From an uncultured Bryobacterales bacterium (lineage in GTDB: Bacteria > Acidobacteriota > Terriglobia > Bryobacterales > Bryobacteraceae): a stretch of DNA of 7,845 nt. The stretch lies in NCBI GenBank assembly GCA_937859895.1, contig CALMAV010000478.1, positions 1-7,845 of the forward strand, written 5' to 3'. The position numbers and the translations under genes are program-made. Under the pieces are notes generated by a model. The model had not been told where the DNA came from, searched no databases, and saw only the letters and a program-made list of their open reading frames with translations. Shown here one piece after another: positions 5,323 to 7,845 of the stretch (the stretch's first letter is position 1; the number at the start of each line of letters is the position of its first letter).

Positions 5323-6519
5323 GTGTCGGTATTCACTACCTCTTCCTCTCAAAAAAGCTCCGTGTTGGGGTGTGTTCCTGGAACCTCTTCTGTCTTGCAG
5401 ATTGAGTTTACCGACATTCTGACGAACGTGGACGAGCTACTGCGCCCACCACTGGTCAGCAGCTATGTTGCGCCAGGCTTCATTGACCTGCAGGTAAATG
5501 GCTTTGCCGGTGTCGACTATAACGACCCTGGGGCAGGGTGCGAGGAAGTTGCGCGGTCCATTCGCGTGATGTTTCAAACTGGCGTTACGCGATTTTTTCC
5601 GACTGTGATTACCGGCAGCCACGAAAGCATGCTGGCTTCGATTCGTAATCTGGCGTCCTGCAAAGCGGAACTTCTCCGCTCGGGGCAAGCCGAAGGAGTT
5701 GCCATGGAGGCCCTGCATATTGAGGGTCCGCATATCAGCGCTGAAACCGGCCCACGCGGTGCGCATCCTGTCGAGCACGTTAGGCCACCGGACTTTGACG
5801 AATTTCTTCGCTGGCAGGAGGAAGCGGATGGAATGATTCGGCTCGTGACATTTTCGCCGGAATGGGATGAATCGCCCTCTTATGTGAGGAATCTGATTCG
5901 CTCTGGCGTTGTCGCAAGTATTGGGCATACGAAAGCGAGCGGTGAGCAGATCGCGGCGGCGGTAGATGCGGGCGCTACTATGTCGACGCACTTGGGCAAT
6001 GCTGCCCACCCAACTCTGCCCAAGACACAGAACTATCTGCTCGATCAAATGGTTGAGGATCGGCTCAGCGCCTGCTTCATTCTTGATGGGATCCACATAC
6101 CAGGGCCGTTCTTTCGCATGGCCGCCCGAGCTAAAGGCGTAGAGCGGTCTGTGCTCGTGACCGATGCCGTCATGCCGGCCATGTGCGAGCCGGGCCCGTA
6201 TCGATTGGGACAGATCGACGTGGAACTTCGCCCGGATGGCAGCGTGGTTCTACAAGGAGGCGAGCGACTGGCAGGGTCGGCCTTACGAATGGATCAGGCT
6301 ATCGGCAACGCGGTGCGCCTGGGTCGGTTGTCACTGCGCGAAGCTGTGGCAATGGCGACCGTGAACGCCGCTCGTGTAGGACGAATCGCCGGTCGTCAGC
6401 GTGGCTTATCACCGGGAGAAAAAGGCGACTTAGTCCGTTATGAGTGGAGCGAGAGCTTTTCGAAGCTGCGGGTCCTCCAGACGGTAGTGGCCGGCCAAAC
6501 TGTTTATGAGTGCCTATAA
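5323..6519 (+). CDS. nagA: N-acetylglucosamine-6-phosphate deacetylase
   Basis: NagA hydrolyses N-acetylglucosamine-6-phosphate to glucosamine-6-phosphate and acetate in amino-sugar and cell-wall recycling. The 398-residue protein is an amidohydrolase TIM barrel. Visible sites, numbered from the GTG at 5323: APGFIDLQVNG (50-60) with Q57 and N59 in place of an HxH pair, as in E. coli NagA; metal ligand E134 in HIEGPHI; H202 in SIGHT; H223 in STHLGNAAH; H258 in LDGIH; catalytic D281 in LVTDA; then LAGSALRMDQA (316-326) and NAARVGRI (348-355) with LSPGEKGDLV (362-371). The Q/N pair suggests a single-metal site. The segment before residue 50 is short and does not show the usual first beta-strands of NagA, though I see no frameshift there. 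Start 5323 is preferred over GTG 5287 because of its ribosome binding site. No nagB, nagE or glmS neighbour is visible. Confidence 0.93.
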   Translation: MSVFTTSSSQKSSVLGCVPGTSSVLQIEFTDILTNVDELLRPPLVSSYVAPGFIDLQVNGFAGVDYNDPGAGCEEVARSIRVMFQTGVTRFFPTVITGSHESMLASIRNLASCKAELLRSGQAEGVAMEALHIEGPHISAETGPRGAHPVEHVRPPDFDEFLRWQEEADGMIRLVTFSPEWDESPSYVRNLIRSGVVASIGHTKASGEQIAAAVDAGATMSTHLGNAAHPTLPKTQNYLLDQMVEDRLSACFILDGIHIPGPFFRMAARAKGVERSVLVTDAVMPAMCEPGPYRLGQIDVELRPDGSVVLQGGERLAGSALRMDQAIGNAVRLGRLSLREAVAMATVNAARVGRIAGRQRGLSPGEKGDLVRYEWSESFSKLRVLQTVVAGQTVYECL

Positions 6520-6531
6520 CGCACTTTGGCG

Positions 6532-7181
6532 ATGATCTTGGAAAAGAGATTGTCAGGAGTGAAAACCAAGTTGACAGCTCGGATTCTATTGGCCGCTTGG
6601 CTCGTAGTTACTGCGGTAGCGCGTCAGCTGCCTATCAGCGAGCAGGTATAACTTCGGCATTCACCAATCATGGCCATATACAAATGCTTCCAATATCCCC
6701 GAAAAGGGTCGGAGGTAAGAATGAAGATCCCGATATTGCTGAGTGGCTTGAGACCGGGCCCGTCCTCCGCGCACACAAGCCGATTCATGTGCAGCGGCGC
6801 GAGCACGATGCTTTCATCGATAAGGTTAAGCCGCCAATTGGTTGCATCGAGCATATCGCGTGGATGGCCCGCACGGCACAATGCAATCCGCGTTTATTAT
6901 CCGTCGAATGCTACATCCGAAGGTGGCAGCGCGCTATCTACATGCACGGGGGCGGCTTTATCGTAGGGTCGCTCGATCAGTTCGACACTGCAATGCGCCG
7001 GTTGTGTGAAGGAAGCGATGCGCAGGTTTATTCAGTTGACTACAAGCTGACGCGAGAATACCGGTGGCCAGTCCAAATTGAGGAGGGCGAGTCCATGGTT
7101 CGCTGGCTACCCGACCACGCGGCCGAGCGGGGCGTCGATCCTAGTCGCATCGCGTTAGGCTTCGAGTGCATGGTCATCTAA
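6532..7181 (+). pseudogene. decayed alpha/beta hydrolase (HSL-type esterase/lipase)
   Basis: Pieces of one hydrolase are scattered over three frames. In the frame of the codon at 6510 (A), residues from EDPDIAEWL (about 6722) to CIEHIA (6860) read well. VDGPHGTM then continues at 6860-6883 in frame C, IRVYYPSNATSEGG at 6886-6927 in frame B, and RAIYMHGGGFIVGS from 6930 again in frame A. Each step equals loss of one base. HGGGF (6945-6959) is the oxyanion-hole motif of the hormone-sensitive-lipase family, followed by YSVDYKL and VDPSRIALG. The family then needs GDSAGG with the nucleophile serine, but the sequence turns to FECMVI and stops at 7181. Only about 200 bp remain before sodA, too few for the Asp and His of the triad. 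A signal-peptide-like N-terminus may lie at 6532-6651 in frame B, with a stop after ISEQV. The original enzyme probably hydrolysed esters; no active product is expected. Confidence 0.8.
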
Positions 7182-7373
7182 ATGATGCGTCCACATTGCC
7201 ATTCGAGTCTCACCGGCATCTCGAACCTAAGAGCTTTCCTTTAGCTTCGAATTATCAAGGTCGCTGGTTCTGGATTTCTAAAGCTTTTCCGACCCGCCTC
7301 GCATACTTTCTCAGCTCTGAGCATCTAGGGTATAGGCCTGGGAGAAGTTCTGCCCTGGTTCGCGATACTGATT

Positions 7374-7377
7374 GGAG
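7374..7377 (+). promoter_or_regulatory. ribosome binding site of the superoxide dismutase gene
   Basis: Ggag, within ttggagaag, lies 5 bases before the ATG at 7383 and is the clearest Shine-Dalgarno in the window. It fixes the start codon. Confidence 0.6.
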
Positions 7378-7382
7378 AAGAC

Positions 7383-7845
7383 ATGGCATTTACACTCCCA
7401 CCTTTACCTTATGCTCCGGACGCCTTGGAGCCACATATCGACAAAGCCACCATGGAGCTACACCACGACAAGCACCATGCGACCTATGTCACAAACGTCA
7501 ACAAAGCCTTGGAGAGCGCTCCTGAACTGCAGAGCAAGACTATCGAGGAGCTAGTCACCGGGATTAACTCTGTCCCTGAGAGCATACGCACGGCGGTTCG
7601 GAACAACGGAGGTGGCCATGCTAACCATTCATTGTTTTGGACTCTGATGTCCCCAACCGGCGGTGGAGCTCCAGTAGGTGAGGCGGAAAGCGTCATTACC
7701 TCCACCTTCGGCAGCTTCGATGCCTTTAAAGAAAAGTTCAATGCAGCCGCCACATCACGCTTTGGCTCCGGCTGGGCCTGGCTGGTAAAGGACAGCACCG
7801 GCAAATTCGAGATTACCTCCACCGCTAACCAGGACAATCCACTGA
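7383..7845 (+). CDS. sodA: superoxide dismutase, Mn-type (Fe/Mn family), 3' part outside window
   Basis: The enzyme converts superoxide to oxygen and hydrogen peroxide. The first 154 codons are present; the family is about 200 residues, so the last quarter, with the final Asp and His metal ligands, is missing. It opens with FTLPPLPYAPDALEPHI and shows LHHDKHHATY (26-35), with metal ligand H27, H31 and gateway tyrosine Y35. Next is NNGGGHANHSLFW (74-86) with the second metal ligand H82, then RFGSGWAWLV (126-135) and ANQDNPL (148-154). GGGH at 76-79 and the Gln in NQD are the residues that usually mark manganese enzymes; iron enzymes have AAQ and a different Gln position. A cambialistic enzyme is possible. 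I see no signal peptide, so it should be cytoplasmic. The gene follows the hydrolase remnant and has its own ribosome binding site; its promoter should lie in 7182-7370, where I see no clear boxes. Confidence 0.95.
   Translation, partial: MAFTLPPLPYAPDALEPHIDKATMELHHDKHHATYVTNVNKALESAPELQSKTIEELVTGINSVPESIRTAVRNNGGGHANHSLFWTLMSPTGGGAPVGEAESVITSTFGSFDAFKEKFNAAATSRFGSGWAWLVKDSTGKFEITSTANQDNPL

Noticed and set aside
5437..6096. 219-codon open frame antisense to nagA
   Set aside because: It mirrors the coding frame of a strongly conserved NagA and has no motif or start context of its own; a shadow of the GC pattern.
6510..7181. A single intact 223-residue protein overlapping the end of nagA
   Set aside because: The hydrolase homology leaves this frame between 6860 and 6930, the first 70 residues have no recognisable content, and the protein stops where the catalytic serine should be.
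1..7845. tRNA, CRISPR array, insertion sequence, toxin-antitoxin or defence system
   Set aside because: No TpsiC-like arm with a matching cloverleaf, no regularly spaced repeats, no transposase or terminal repeats, and no defence-related domain was found on either strand.

Overview
The window looks like a piece of chromosome from a soil-type bacterium, most probably an Acidobacteriota (Terriglobia-like) member. That placement is an inference from how the proteins read and from the gene order mpg | thpR-plsY-gpsA; it was not tested by any search. Base composition is moderate and even. I see no phage genes, transposases, CRISPR arrays, tRNAs or rRNAs, and I do not find a convincing new multi-gene system.

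Layout. (1) Positions 1-381, minus strand: the N-terminal 127 codons of an AAG/Mpg-family 3-methyladenine DNA glycosylase, cut by the window edge. (2) Positions 432-2567, plus strand: a tight operon of thpR (2H phosphoesterase), plsY (acyl-phosphate:glycerol-3-phosphate acyltransferase) and gpsA (glycerol-3-phosphate dehydrogenase). GpsA makes sn-glycerol-3-phosphate from dihydroxyacetone phosphate and PlsY acylates it, so two consecutive steps that start phospholipid synthesis sit 2 bp apart. (3) Positions 2568-3034: 467 bp with no recognisable gene. (4) Positions 3035-3780: a small four-cysteine zinc-ribbon protein (+) and a GNAT acetyltransferase (-) that converge and overlap by 22 bp. (5) Positions 3781-4985: a 260-bp spacer with a perfect 9-bp inverted repeat, then ilvE, a branched-chain aminotransferase that may be read from a leaderless transcript. 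(6) Positions 4986-5322: a spacer with two possible RNA hairpins, a near-palindrome and the ribosome binding site of the next gene. (7) Positions 5323-6519: nagA, N-acetylglucosamine-6-phosphate deacetylase, with a short, unusual N-terminus but all metal and catalytic residues. (8) Positions 6532-7181: a decayed alpha/beta-hydrolase (HSL-type esterase) gene. Its reading frame steps A to C to B to A through three apparent single-base losses within about 75 bp; its nucleophile elbow is scrambled and its C-terminal part is gone. (9) Positions 7383-7845: the first 154 codons of a manganese-type superoxide dismutase, cut by the window edge.

The genes are mainly housekeeping: DNA base repair, lipid precursor synthesis, branched-chain amino acid metabolism, amino-sugar catabolism and oxidative stress defence. 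The points most worth a second look are the stepwise frameshifted hydrolase remnant, the orphan zinc-ribbon protein with its overlapping convergent neighbour, and the structured spacers before and after ilvE.
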